Positions 9,461 to 19,036 of a DNA stretch of 64,000 nt are shown here, piece after piece. The notes beneath the pieces were generated by a model. It had not been told where the DNA came from. It did no database searches and worked only from the letters and a program-made list of their open reading frames with translations. The DNA lies in contig JAFEAF010000004.1 in NCBI GenBank assembly GCA_018266555.1, positions 120,071 to 184,070 on the forward strand, written 5' to 3'. The number at the start of each line of letters is the position of its first letter. Within the stretch, counting starts at the first letter, position 1. Made by a program: the position numbers and the translations under genes. This stretch comes from Bacteroidota bacterium. GTDB lineage: Bacteria; Bacteroidota; Bacteroidia; Chitinophagales; Chitinophagaceae.

Positions 9461-10732
9461 ATGAAGAATGTTAATGCATCTATTATTACCATTGGAGATG
9501 AACTTTTGATCGGCCAAACCATTGACAGCAATAGTGCTTTTATTGGCAAGGAATTAAACAAAATCGGGATATGGGTGAGGCACAGAGTAGCAGTTGGTGA
9601 TGACTGGAATGAAATCTGGCATGTATTGGATGAAGAAAGCGAGAAATCAGATGTAATCATTATAACAGGTGGATTAGGACCCACTGCAGATGATATTACA
9701 AAACCGTTGCTCTGTAAATATTTTAGCGGGAAATTAGTAATGAATGAGCAAGTACTGCAACATATCAAGTATCTTTTTGAAAAAGTATTTCATCGAACCG
9801 GGCCCCTGGCTGAAAGGAATATCAAACAAGCTGAAGTGCCGGACACCTGTACTGTATTGCACAATCCAAGAGGGACAGCACCGGGAATGAAATTTGAAAA
9901 AAACAATAAGATTTTCTTTTCTCTCCCCGGCGTTCCTTATGAAATGAAAGGATTGATGATTGAGGAAGTGATCCCGGTATTGAAAGAACATCTTACATTA
10001 CCTGCTATCATTCACAAAACATTTTTTACTGTCGGGCAGGGCGAATCTGTAATTGCAGATAAAATAAAAAATTGGGAGGAATCTTTGCCTGAAAATATCA
10101 AACTTGCTTATCTGCCTGCATTTGGAATGGTGAAACTGCGGCTAACAGCAAAAGGGGATGATACAATAGATTTGGAAAATCAACTGGCACCCTATATTAA
10201 TACCTTACGTGAATTTGTTAAGGATTATTTGGTTGCTGAGGAAGACCTTCCCCTGGAAGTGGTGATTGGAAAAATTTTGAAAGAAAAAAACAAAACAATG
10301 GCCACTGCGGAAAGTTGCACCGGTGGTTATATTGCGCACCTGATCACTTCCGTTCCCGGCTCTTCACAATATTATAAAGGCAGTGTAGTGAGTTACGCCA
10401 ACGAAGTAAAAGAAAATATTTTGGGCGTGAATCATGAAACGCTTCGGTCAGTTGGCGCTGTAAGCAAGGAAACTGTTTTAGAAATGGTGAAAGGAGTAAT
10501 TGAAAAATTGAATGTAGATTATGCCGTTGCCACTTCAGGTATCATGGGGCCCGACGGAGGCAGTACGGAAAAACCTGTCGGAACAGTTTGGATTGCTGTA
10601 GGACATAAAACCAAAACAATAGCCAAGCAATTTCATTTCCGTTTTGAACGAGAAAGAAATATTGAACAAACGGCAACTACGGCATTGAATGTGCTTAGAA
10701 AATTTATTTTAACTTCAGAATCGTTTGCTTAA
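9461..10732 (+). CDS. cinA: CinA-family nicotinamide mononucleotide deamidase / damage-inducible protein
   Basis: A 423-residue protein with the two-domain CinA layout. The N-terminal MoCF/COG1058 domain begins ASIITIGDELLIGQ and has the GGLGPTADD motif; it is an ADP-ribose pyrophosphatase in studied members. The C-terminal PncC domain has AESCTGGYIA and SGIMGPDGGS, which deamidates NMN to nicotinate mononucleotide in pyridine-nucleotide salvage. The reading frame is open upstream to 9389, but the ATG at 9461 gives the family's N-terminus and lies just after a promoter box, so the longer start is rejected. It is divergent from dacB. Confidence 0.93.
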   Translation: MKNVNASIITIGDELLIGQTIDSNSAFIGKELNKIGIWVRHRVAVGDDWNEIWHVLDEESEKSDVIIITGGLGPTADDITKPLLCKYFSGKLVMNEQVLQHIKYLFEKVFHRTGPLAERNIKQAEVPDTCTVLHNPRGTAPGMKFEKNNKIFFSLPGVPYEMKGLMIEEVIPVLKEHLTLPAIIHKTFFTVGQGESVIADKIKNWEESLPENIKLAYLPAFGMVKLRLTAKGDDTIDLENQLAPYINTLREFVKDYLVAEEDLPLEVVIGKILKEKNKTMATAESCTGGYIAHLITSVPGSSQYYKGSVVSYANEVKENILGVNHETLRSVGAVSKETVLEMVKGVIEKLNVDYAVATSGIMGPDGGSTEKPVGTVWIAVGHKTKTIAKQFHFRFERERNIEQTATTALNVLRKFILTSESFA

Positions 10733-10740
10733 TACATTAA

Positions 10741-10876
10741 GTAGAAAACTTTTACCTTTGATCCCGATTGCGATTGCCTCCCTTGCTGAATAGAATTTCT
10801 GCAGTACAAGTGTGCGACGCAACAGAAACCGAGTAAGGTTCCTATAGCCGGTAACAAAAAATAAAATCAAAAAACG
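10741..10876 (+). promoter_or_regulatory. Leader of the E2 gene with promoter box and short inverted repeat
   Basis: A 136-nt leader before the E2 gene. TACCTTTG at 10753-10760 is a good -7 element. Downstream, TTTCTG (10796-10801) and CAGAAA (10823-10828) can pair around a 21-nt loop containing GTGTGCGACGC. The leader is long compared with neighbouring genes, and this segment could be a dispersed intergenic repeat or a small regulatory structure. No known riboswitch is recognised. Confidence 0.4.
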
Positions 10877-12262
10877 ATGGCAACTGTTGAGCTGATTATG
10901 CCGAAAATGGGTGAGAGTATTATGGAAGCTACCATTTTAAAATGGCATAAACAACCCGGTGATTCTGTAAAACCGGATGAAACTGTTTTGGAAATTGCCA
11001 CAGATAAAGTGGATACCGAAGTTCCCAGTACAGCCGGCGGAGTGATTGAAGAAATTTTATATAATGTAAATGATGTGGTACCTGTTGGCGCTGTAATTGC
11101 AAGGATAAAGACCGACGCTGATCAGCCGTTAAGTCAATCTGCATACACTGCTTCTCCAAAAGTTCAGGAAACCTATTTTGAACAAGAGGGCAAGTCAAAA
11201 ATAAAGGAAACAGCAGCCATCGTAGAAGAAATAAAAAATATTCAGCCTGCGGTATCCCGCACCCAATCTGAAAACGGAAATACAAATCGTTTTTATTCCC
11301 CGCTTGTATTAAATATTGCTGCCGGTGAAGGTGTGAGTATGGCTGAACTTGAGAATATTCCAGGCACAGGGAATGAAGGAAGAGTGACGAAGAAAGATAT
11401 TTTGCAGTATGTGAGTGATAAAAAAAGTGGCAGAATGAAGAGCCGGGATTCAATAGCGAGGAGCCCGGAACCCGAAGCCGTAAATCAGAAAGGAGAAATG
11501 ATGATCCCTATTTCAAGAGTTGAACAATCTATAGCCCTGACGACTTACAGCGGCAATGTGGAGATTATTGAAATGGACAGGATGCGCAAACTGATTGCCG
11601 AACACATGGTGCGCAGCAAACATACCAGCCCGCATGTGACCAGCTTTACTGAAGCAGATGTAACGAACCTCGTGATGTGGCGTGACCGGGTGAAAAAAGA
11701 TTTTGAAAAAAGAGAAGGCACTAAGATTACGTACACTCCATTGTTTATTGAAGCAATTGTAAAGTGCATCAAAAAATTCCCTTTGATCAATAGTTCCGTA
11801 GATGTGGACAAGATTATAATCAAAAAAGATATAAATATTGGGATGGCTACTGCCATGCCATCAGGAAGTCTCATAGTACCGGTCATTAAAAATGCTGATC
11901 AATTAAATTTGGTTGGGCTTGCCAAACAGGTAAATAATCTTGCCGATAATGCCCGCAACAATAAATTAAGGCCGGACGATACGCAGAGCGGTACTTTTAC
12001 ACTGACAAATGTAGGAACATTCGGAAGCCTGATGGGAACACCAATAATCAATCAACCGCAGGTGGCCATATTAGCAGTAGGCGCAATAAAAAAACGCCCG
12101 GTGGTTGTAGAAACACCGCATGGTGACAGTATTGCTATCCGGCATATGATGTATTTATCCCTGAGCTACGATCATCGTATTATTGACGGAAGCCTCGGTG
12201 CTACATTCCTGACTGCAGTAGCCAACGAACTGGAAAACTTTAATGGCGAAAGGGAATTCTAA
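10877..12262 (+). CDS. 2-oxo acid dehydrogenase E2 (dihydrolipoamide acyltransferase)
   Basis: A 461-residue E2 subunit. It has one N-terminal lipoyl domain with the modified lysine in ATDKVDTEVPS (about residue 45), a peripheral subunit-binding domain (FYSPLVLNIAAGEGV to GNEGRVTKKDIL, about 140-180), and a C-terminal CoA-acyltransferase domain with the catalytic SYDHRIIDGS near the end. E2 forms the core that passes acyl groups from E1 to CoA. No E1 or E3 gene is next to it, so the substrate (branched-chain 2-oxo acid, pyruvate or 2-oxoglutarate) cannot be fixed; an orphan E2 of this type in Bacteroidota is often assigned to branched-chain oxidation. Confidence 0.92.
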   Translation: MATVELIMPKMGESIMEATILKWHKQPGDSVKPDETVLEIATDKVDTEVPSTAGGVIEEILYNVNDVVPVGAVIARIKTDADQPLSQSAYTASPKVQETYFEQEGKSKIKETAAIVEEIKNIQPAVSRTQSENGNTNRFYSPLVLNIAAGEGVSMAELENIPGTGNEGRVTKKDILQYVSDKKSGRMKSRDSIARSPEPEAVNQKGEMMIPISRVEQSIALTTYSGNVEIIEMDRMRKLIAEHMVRSKHTSPHVTSFTEADVTNLVMWRDRVKKDFEKREGTKITYTPLFIEAIVKCIKKFPLINSSVDVDKIIIKKDINIGMATAMPSGSLIVPVIKNADQLNLVGLAKQVNNLADNARNNKLRPDDTQSGTFTLTNVGTFGSLMGTPIINQPQVAILAVGAIKKRPVVVETPHGDSIAIRHMMYLSLSYDHRIIDGSLGATFLTAVANELENFNGEREF

Positions 12263-12270
12263 TTTTTTTC

Positions 12271-12966
12271 ATGAGAATCATAGTATTCATTCTGCTGATT
12301 GTTGCTTCACTTATATCATTCTCTCAACAATATGATTTTGGCTCCTGGAATGTAATTACCACTAAACTTAAATTGTCATCGAAGTGGGGTTTGTTTCATG
12401 AGCTTCAGTTGCGTTCGCTATCTTTTTATCGTCATCACTATTATTATGAAGCAAAGGTAGGGGCGTCTTATTCTCTTAATAAAAACTTTTCTTTTTTACT
12501 TGGTGTCGGTAAATATATGACATACTCGGATGGGGGAAATTTTGAACAGCCTGTTACGGCAAACGAATCCAGGTTGTGGGAACAGGTAACTATGAACCAA
12601 AGCTTGCTTAGAGTCAATATCGAACACAGGTATCGAATGGAACAGCGATGGTTTAAGAACGGTTACAGAAACCGCTTTCGATATCGCCTGAGCAGTACTG
12701 CACCATTAAATCATAAAAAAATAGTACCTGAAACTTTTTATGTAACCGTGTTTGACGAAATTTTCCTGAATAATGAGACACCTTATTTTGAGCGAAACCG
12801 GTTTTTTGCCGGTATCGGCTACCAAATATCAAAACAGTTTAGTGTTCAACCGGGTTTTCTCAGGCAGTATGATTATAAGAATAATACGGGCTTTGGTAAA
12901 AATTATTTCCTGCTATTATTTTCAATTGATATTGACGCAGAAAAGAATTCCGCTAAAAATAATTAG
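12271..12966 (+). CDS. DUF2490 domain outer-membrane protein
   Basis: A 231-residue secreted beta-rich protein. The signal peptide (MRIIVFILLIVASLISFS) is followed by the DUF2490 pattern: FGSWNVITTKLKLSSKW, LQLRSLSFY, GVGKYMTYSDGG and VNIEHRYRMEQRW. The family is predicted to form a small outer-membrane barrel of unknown function, common in Bacteroidota. It starts 8 bp after the E2 gene and is probably read from the same promoter, though a functional link to E2 is not implied. Confidence 0.8.
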   Translation: MRIIVFILLIVASLISFSQQYDFGSWNVITTKLKLSSKWGLFHELQLRSLSFYRHHYYYEAKVGASYSLNKNFSFLLGVGKYMTYSDGGNFEQPVTANESRLWEQVTMNQSLLRVNIEHRYRMEQRWFKNGYRNRFRYRLSSTAPLNHKKIVPETFYVTVFDEIFLNNETPYFERNRFFAGIGYQISKQFSVQPGFLRQYDYKNNTGFGKNYFLLLFSIDIDAEKNSAKNN

Positions 12967-13027
12967 GGAAAAGCTTGCATATCCGGTGAAATAAAATTCA
13001 AATAATAGGAACTCTTTGCGGCAGGCA

Positions 13028-13516
13028 TCAGCGGTATATGTTTTCTTCTTTGAAAACATAATCCTTTCCTTTCTTCTTCACGATAAAGAGTTTGTTGTAT
13101 TCCGATTCGGGCAAATCGCCTTCCATTACTATTTTACCACAAAGCATATTGACAATATCATCCACCGTATTACTGTGTCCTACAATTAAGATGTTTCTAT
13201 TTAAAGTCTTCAGCTTCCTGATAAAAAAAGAGTCCGGCGAGGGGCTGTAGATTTGAATTTGAAGACGGAAGTAGTTTGCCGTTGGCAATGCGGTAGATTT
13301 GGTACGGATAAAATTAGTGGAAAACACATAGCCAATTTTTTTATCTTTCAGTATCTCCTTAAGGGCTTCCGCTCTTTCCTTTCCCTTTTCTGACAATGAC
13401 ACATCCGTACTCATCATATTTGAAGCAGCAGGCTCTTTTTCGGCATGGCGAACAATATAGTAATAGTGGCTACAGGAAGTAAAAACCGCCAGAGTTATGA
13501 TAAAAAGATATTTCAT
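13028..13516 (-). CDS. Histidine phosphatase superfamily lipoprotein
   Basis: A 162-residue lipoprotein: the lipobox FTSC (residues 12-15 or so) is followed directly by the catalytic RHG-type motif YYIVRHAEKEP. The second catalytic His is in ILIVGHSNTVDDIV. Size and motifs fit the SixA-like short branch of the histidine phosphatases. The lipid anchor places it in the envelope, so a role in protein-histidine signalling seems unlikely and a secreted phosphatase role more likely. It is convergent with the DUF2490 gene. Confidence 0.82.
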   Translation of the reverse strand: MKYLFIITLAVFTSCSHYYYIVRHAEKEPAASNMMSTDVSLSEKGKERAEALKEILKDKKIGYVFSTNFIRTKSTALPTANYFRLQIQIYSPSPDSFFIRKLKTLNRNILIVGHSNTVDDIVNMLCGKIVMEGDLPESEYNKLFIVKKKGKDYVFKEENIYR

Positions 13517-13603
13517 TCTTACTGTTTAACAATCTAAAATTAAACTTTACTGGTATTTGTTCCGTCTTTTTTGTAAATTGGTAAATACTAAATCCACGAA
13601 ACT

Positions 13604-14323
13604 ATGAAGTCACTATCCGAAACCTGGTTTGCTGAAGGCTATATTGATTTTGAGTTAAAAAAATATACGCTGTTATCCTATCTGCAGGAAGTCAACCGGT
13701 ATTTTAATGAAAACAAGCTGTATCCCCAATTAGCAGATATTGTCTTTCACTACAACAACATTGTAGCATTCAGAGAAAATAAAAAATTTCTGCAGGAGCA
13801 TTTCCCCAAAAAGTTAACCGGCGTACAGTTAGAAAAATTGCAGTTTCTTTATGAACAAATGATTGAAGATAACGAACTGATGCAGGAACTGGAAGATATT
13901 ATCAATTACTCTGCTTCCGAAATAAAAAACACCATCAGGAACGGGGCGGAGATTTATGAATTTGTGGAAGAAAAGATCAACATCACACCGGTTGGTATTA
14001 TTCCACTTGATATCAAAGAAGGCTATTTCTTTTTGAGTGAAGGCAAAAGTAAAAACACGATGGTGTATCATTATCGTCTTTCATTTTTTGAAAAACATGA
14101 TGAAAAATTCAGGAGCATTAAAACTTTCTTTATTGATAAATGGCAGCGCAGCATCTCTACTACATATGAACACATTAAATCTGAACTGATACGCAAACGC
14201 AATGAACTACCGAACCCGGCAGTGTATTCCATTGAAACAAGCCTGAGTTTCCCAATAGACGAAACTCTATTGCCGATAGCAAAAAGAAGCCTGGTGAAGT
14301 ATATCAGTGCCCAGGCCGCTTAA
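13604..14323 (+). CDS. Conserved hypothetical protein, cytosolic
   Basis: A 239-residue soluble protein without signal peptide or membrane helix, and without a family I recognise. The first 100 residues are helical with charged amphipathic stretches (FYEQM-like LQFLYEQMIEDNELMQELED), and the second half is a mixed alpha/beta region (PVGIIPLDIKEGYFFLSEG, MVYHYRLSFFEK). It is a single gene transcribed towards the S9 peptidase gene. Codon use and length look like a real gene; function unknown. Confidence 0.65.
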   Translation: MKSLSETWFAEGYIDFELKKYTLLSYLQEVNRYFNENKLYPQLADIVFHYNNIVAFRENKKFLQEHFPKKLTGVQLEKLQFLYEQMIEDNELMQELEDIINYSASEIKNTIRNGAEIYEFVEEKINITPVGIIPLDIKEGYFFLSEGKSKNTMVYHYRLSFFEKHDEKFRSIKTFFIDKWQRSISTTYEHIKSELIRKRNELPNPAVYSIETSLSFPIDETLLPIAKRSLVKYISAQAA

Positions 14324-14416
14324 GGCAACCCGGTTTAATTGTTGAATGGTTCTGTATATAATCGCTTACAAGTAAAAATGAACTTAACTCTTTTAAAAAA
14401 CAATTCATCCATCAAA

Positions 14417-17251
14417 CTATTTATCTATTTCCATTCCCCAATCTTTTCCTTTTTTAACAGCGGGTACTCCGTCGGTGATCCATCGTGCAGGAGGTTCGCC
14501 TTTTAATATCCAGTCAAAAAATTGCTGCATCCGGATCTGGTAATCTAACTTATCCTTTCTCACAGTCAACCCATGCCCTTCTCCATTGTAATTAAACATC
14601 CACACTTTTTTTCCTAACCTTCGCATTGCAGTAAATAATTCTATACCCTGGTACCAGGGAACGGCGCCATCGTTATCATTCGCCATGATCACCAGGGGAG
14701 TTGTAACATTTTGTAAATGAAATAAAGGAGAGTTTTCGATATACAGATTGAATTTATCCCATAATGTTCCGCCAATTCTACTTTGACTTTTTTCATATTG
14801 AAATTCACGGCTTACGCCACTTTCCCATCGTATGCCACCATAAGCGCTGGTCATATTGGCAACCGGGGCGCCTGACCATGCTGCTTTGAACATATTAGTT
14901 GCTGTGATAAGATATGCCACCTGGTAACCGCCCCAACTGTGGCCTTGTATCGCAATATTTTTCGAATCAACAAATCCTTTTGTCATTAATGCTTTGACTC
15001 CACTCACCACATAATCATAAGCGCTTTTCCCCGGATGACCAATATCATATTTAATACTTGGTACAAAAATGATGTAGCCACGACTTACAAAGAATGAAAT
15101 ATTTACTGCACTTCTTATGGGGGCCGGTGGAATATAATTGTGCAATGTATTATCCAACTCTTCATAGAAATAACAAATCATCGGGTATTTTTTCTTAGGA
15201 TCAAAATTTTCCGGCTTATACACAATGCCAATGGCTGGCTTTCCTTTAAATGTTTTCCAGCGAACTAATTCTGCAGTACCCCAGTAGTATTTTTTTTGCT
15301 GGGGATTGAGGTCTGAAAGTTTATGCTGGACAGTTACATCTGCAGCAACAGGTTCTGACGCTGTTGCTGGTTTACTTCCTTTTTTAAATAAAGTAGTACT
15401 ATACAAATTTGGGGAAGCAACAAAACTTTCTTTTGTAAATATGAGGACATCTGATTTTTTAGCTTTTACAATGCTATTGATTGAAAATGGCTCATTGGGA
15501 TTATAAGGCACTCCGCTTTTAAAATTTCTAAGATTAAAAGTTTCAAGCGTTGTGTTTTTTGTTATATCATTAAAAGCCCTGACAATTATCATATTTTCCG
15601 GCCTGATCACTTTTTCTTCAGGATCAACAGAAACATATCTGCGAATCACTTGTTGTTTTCTCCCGTTCGTGATTGTTCTTGCTGCTGACTTTCCAGACAG
15701 ATCAATTTTCCAGATATCATATTTATCATATACATACACAGCGGAATCGCCCTCCTGCCATCCCATCACTCCGTAGGGTGGAGGAAAATCGGGATTATTA
15801 AAATCTGTATTCCATAATGGTATTTTTATTTTTGCAGTTAAATTTCTTACAGTATTTCCTCGTCCACCGGGATCATCCGGGCGGGCATCCCAGACAAAAT
15901 AATTTTTCGCCGGCCGGTCATACCACATAATGTATTTCCCGGTTGAAGAAGGATAAATAATTCCATTCAGGTTTTCTTTAACCAGTTTCTTATTCCCTGA
16001 TTTTACATCAACAGCATAAATATCCTTTAGTGTATAGCCTGTCCATTGGCTTTCGATGCGTTTGCCATAATCCGTAATACCGACAAAAGTATCTCCATCA
16101 CCTTCATTAGTCTGAATTACCTGCGGAATCTTTTCACTTCCCAACTGATGAATTGAATTTGTGGAAAGATCGCAAACAGCCAGGTAGTTTTGTTGCAGAT
16201 CATTCCGCAAACGATCCGGGTTGGTTTGTACCGTTTGTAAATAATCATCTTTGTAATTCCATATATCCACTTTCACAAGATCTATATCAATAAGTGTTGT
16301 GTCTTTCGGTGGTTCTATCGGCGCTGTTCCAAAAAACAATCGTTCCCCGCTTTTACTGAAACCCGGTTTACCAAATTCGCTGATGGACATTCCAAGCATC
16401 ATCCCCACAGAATTTTTATCAACAAGCATAGTTGCGCTGTCCATTCCCTCTTTGTAATACCAGAGCTTATAAAATTTTTGTAATGCCTTAGGCGCAGCAT
16501 CCCGTTCTGCGATATAAGCTATTTGTGAACCATCATCCGTCATTGTAAAATTCCTGAATTCATTTCCTCCACGACTTAAAGTATCAATCACTCCTAACCT
16601 GAGATCATAAAGCAGTACATATATTTTACTTAAAGAATCTTTCGGAATTTTTGCTGTCAGCAACAATAACTTTCTTCCTGTTTTATTAAAATAATATTCG
16701 TTGATATTTGCAAAGATTTTTTCTTTCCCCGTTGTTGTCTGCCGCAATACCAGATCGGAGCCGCCGCTGTTTTCGTTTTCTTTTGAATTATTCTTCTCTT
16801 TTCCCATTTGATATGCCACCCATCCTCCCGCTTTTTCGGGGGTTTTATAAGTTTTCACATTGGCTGATTTCCAAAAAGTGTCATACCCTAATTCAATTAT
16901 TCCAAGAGAATCTTTCGGCATTTCATCAGCCTTCATTTTTTTTATCCATGCTTCCCGTAAATCTTTATACCAGGGATGTATTTTAAAAATAACAAACCGG
17001 CTATCCCCTGTGATCACAGCATCTTTGCTATGCTCTATTTCTTTTTTATACTCGGCATCAGAAGATTGGATTACCAACGTGGTATCTCCTACCTGCGGGC
17101 ACACCGTATAAACAACCCATTTGCCATCATTGCTGATCATTTTTTCTCCAATGCTTTGCCAGCCATCATACACAGAATGATCGAGTGGTTTTTTTTGAGC
17201 CAAGAGAAAAAAAGGGAGAAAGAGGAAAATAAAGAGGAAATATTTTTTCAT
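14417..17251 (-). CDS. S9 family prolyl-oligopeptidase, secreted
   Basis: A 944-residue peptidase with a signal peptide (MKKYFLFIFLFLPFFLLA). The long N-terminal region is a beta-propeller (WD-like repeats with SKSGERLFFG, DDGSQIAYIAE). The C-terminal alpha/beta-hydrolase domain carries the catalytic Ser in GHSWGGYQ (about residue 770), Asp in ANDNDGAVPW and His in NGEGHGL. This is the exported DPP4/acylaminoacyl-peptidase-like group that degrades peptides in the periplasm, typical of peptide-feeding Bacteroidota. It is a monocistronic unit. Confidence 0.9.
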   Translation of the reverse strand: MKKYFLFIFLFLPFFLLAQKKPLDHSVYDGWQSIGEKMISNDGKWVVYTVCPQVGDTTLVIQSSDAEYKKEIEHSKDAVITGDSRFVIFKIHPWYKDLREAWIKKMKADEMPKDSLGIIELGYDTFWKSANVKTYKTPEKAGGWVAYQMGKEKNNSKENENSGGSDLVLRQTTTGKEKIFANINEYYFNKTGRKLLLLTAKIPKDSLSKIYVLLYDLRLGVIDTLSRGGNEFRNFTMTDDGSQIAYIAERDAAPKALQKFYKLWYYKEGMDSATMLVDKNSVGMMLGMSISEFGKPGFSKSGERLFFGTAPIEPPKDTTLIDIDLVKVDIWNYKDDYLQTVQTNPDRLRNDLQQNYLAVCDLSTNSIHQLGSEKIPQVIQTNEGDGDTFVGITDYGKRIESQWTGYTLKDIYAVDVKSGNKKLVKENLNGIIYPSSTGKYIMWYDRPAKNYFVWDARPDDPGGRGNTVRNLTAKIKIPLWNTDFNNPDFPPPYGVMGWQEGDSAVYVYDKYDIWKIDLSGKSAARTITNGRKQQVIRRYVSVDPEEKVIRPENMIIVRAFNDITKNTTLETFNLRNFKSGVPYNPNEPFSINSIVKAKKSDVLIFTKESFVASPNLYSTTLFKKGSKPATASEPVAADVTVQHKLSDLNPQQKKYYWGTAELVRWKTFKGKPAIGIVYKPENFDPKKKYPMICYFYEELDNTLHNYIPPAPIRSAVNISFFVSRGYIIFVPSIKYDIGHPGKSAYDYVVSGVKALMTKGFVDSKNIAIQGHSWGGYQVAYLITATNMFKAAWSGAPVANMTSAYGGIRWESGVSREFQYEKSQSRIGGTLWDKFNLYIENSPLFHLQNVTTPLVIMANDNDGAVPWYQGIELFTAMRRLGKKVWMFNYNGEGHGLTVRKDKLDYQIRMQQFFDWILKGEPPARWITDGVPAVKKGKDWGMEIDK

Positions 17252-17301
17252 TTTTTGTTGTTTATTGACCTGTCTATCGTTAAAGATAAGATGAATAATT
17301 T

Positions 17302-18156
17302 TTATGATTTCGTCCCAACAATTAATTCATATTGCCATAATTTTTTATTCATGCCAATATGTTGAAATTTACAAGCCCTGATATTTTTTCTTTGCATTTC
17401 TGAAAACCGGCGGGATGATGTAATTTTTTTCCACCACATATAAAAAGATGCGAGATAATAATACCGGTACAGGCGGCCTGAAGAATTAGCCGTGTATGTT
17501 GAAATATCCCTGAATAATATATTTGAAAACCCGGACTGTTGCATAAAACCGCAAAATCGTTCCTTCGTTTCCAGGTAATTTACCTGCCATCCATCTAACC
17601 ATTGACGAATGATCGGGTGATTGTTATTTTCAAACTTTGAAACAAATCCATCTGCCACAACCAGCCTTCCACCCGGTTTGAGCAAGCGATGAGCTTCTTT
17701 AATAAATTTCTCTTTGTCATCTGCATAGCAAATACTTTCACATCCCCATACCACATCAAAACATTCATCAGGAAAACCGGTATCACAATAATCCATTACC
17801 CTGAAATCAACAAGTGCTTCCACATTTCTCTTCCTTGCATTTTCAATAGCTTACTGTACCTGGGCTTCACTCAAACTGATGCCAGTGACATGGCATGATA
17901 TCCATTTAGCAAGAAAAATACTGCTGCCTCCTACGCCACATCCTGCATCCAAAACTTTATCTGTTCGTTTAATTTGAGCTGTGATCGCCATCACTTCATT
18001 CATCTTTGATAATGATTGACGGAATGATCGCACTGTGTCATCCCAATACCCGTAATGAATAGCCAGGCTGTTTTTCAGATCCCAGGCATCTTTATAAGAA
18101 TTTTCACTGGCTTTGTAATAATCAATAATTCGTTGATGATATTCAGTGGGCTGCAT
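17302..18156 (-). pseudogene. UbiE/Coq5-like SAM methyltransferase interrupted by one in-frame stop
   Basis: Two adjacent pieces in the same frame make one methyltransferase of about 284 residues. The upstream piece (18156-17854 plus stop) has the SAM motif DAGCGVGGSS. The downstream piece has VVWGCESICYADDKEKF and LLKPGGRLVVAD. They are separated by a TAA at 17851-17853; read as CAA (Gln) it would give VQQAIENARKRN, which joins both halves seamlessly. There is no frameshift. A GTG at 17821-17823 could restart translation but would lack the SAM loop. Its start overlaps the end of the EamA gene by 14 bp. Either a recent pseudogene or a base-call error. Confidence 0.8.
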
Positions 18157-19036
18157 GATGTTCCAGTTTCTTTTCTTGTTTTAATAAAATTATCACATGA
18201 AGTATCAGCGAAAGGGCAATGAATGAAAGCCCTATAAAAAATGATCCACTCAATTCTTTGCCCTCTCCGAATAAAATAAAGGCCAGTAAGATTCCATATA
18301 CAGGTTCCAGGTTGAAATTAAGATTAACTGTAAACGCAGTGAGTCTTTTCAAAGAATGTCCGGTCAGCTGAAATGCCAGAACAGAACAAAGCCAGCCAAG
18401 AATCAATAGCCATACCCAATCTTTAATATCCGGAATCAGGTAATCAGTTGGAAAGTAATACAGGTATAAAGGCATTAAGAGTGTTAAGTAAACAAAAGCG
18501 CCGCTCAACTGGTACGTAAGCGCCGTTTCAGGATTCATTTTTTGAATAAATCCACGGAGAAAAATCATAGAAAATGCTAAAAGGATAGCACAAAGCACAC
18601 CGAGTATAATTCCTGTTTTGTATTTCGGATCAAAATGAAATATGATATAGATACCTATGATGACAAGAATGCCAAGCAACAATTCTGTCCGGTTTATTTT
18701 TTTTCTTACAATTAAAGGTTCAAACAAAGCAGTAAAAAATCCCACCGATGAAAAACAAACCAGCGCTACGGAAACATTGGATTGTTTGATAGATCCGTAA
18801 AATGTTACCCAGTGCAATGCAGATAATAAACCCACTACGGACAATTTCAATATATCCTGCCAGGAAATAGATTGCAGCTTTTTTGTAAACAAAAACAATA
18901 TCCACATCGTACTTGCTGTAATAAGCAGGCGATACCAAACCAGTAATCCTTCATTCAAATGAATCAGCCGGCCTAAAGGCCCGGTAAATCCTGCCAGGAA
19001 AACAGCAATATGCAGTTGGATAAATGATTTCTTCAT
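18143..19036 (-). CDS. EamA family (drug/metabolite transporter superfamily) exporter
   Basis: A 297-residue inner-membrane protein with ten predicted helices arranged as two EamA repeats. The first repeat has WYRLLITASTMWILFLF and ALHWVTFYGSIKQSNVSVAL; the second has EPVYGILLAFILFGEGKELSGSFFIGLSFI, the hallmark of the second half. Members export amino acids, purines or other metabolites. The interrupted methyltransferase follows with a 14-bp overlap, so both genes formed an operon and the pair may have worked on one metabolite. Confidence 0.88.
   Translation of the reverse strand: MKKSFIQLHIAVFLAGFTGPLGRLIHLNEGLLVWYRLLITASTMWILFLFTKKLQSISWQDILKLSVVGLLSALHWVTFYGSIKQSNVSVALVCFSSVGFFTALFEPLIVRKKINRTELLLGILVIIGIYIIFHFDPKYKTGIILGVLCAILLAFSMIFLRGFIQKMNPETALTYQLSGAFVYLTLLMPLYLYYFPTDYLIPDIKDWVWLLILGWLCSVLAFQLTGHSLKRLTAFTVNLNFNLEPVYGILLAFILFGEGKELSGSFFIGLSFIALSLILHVIILLKQEKKLEHHAAH

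Noticed and set aside
10929..11453. 174-codon minus-strand ORF
   Set aside because: Antisense shadow of the E2 gene; low-complexity composition.
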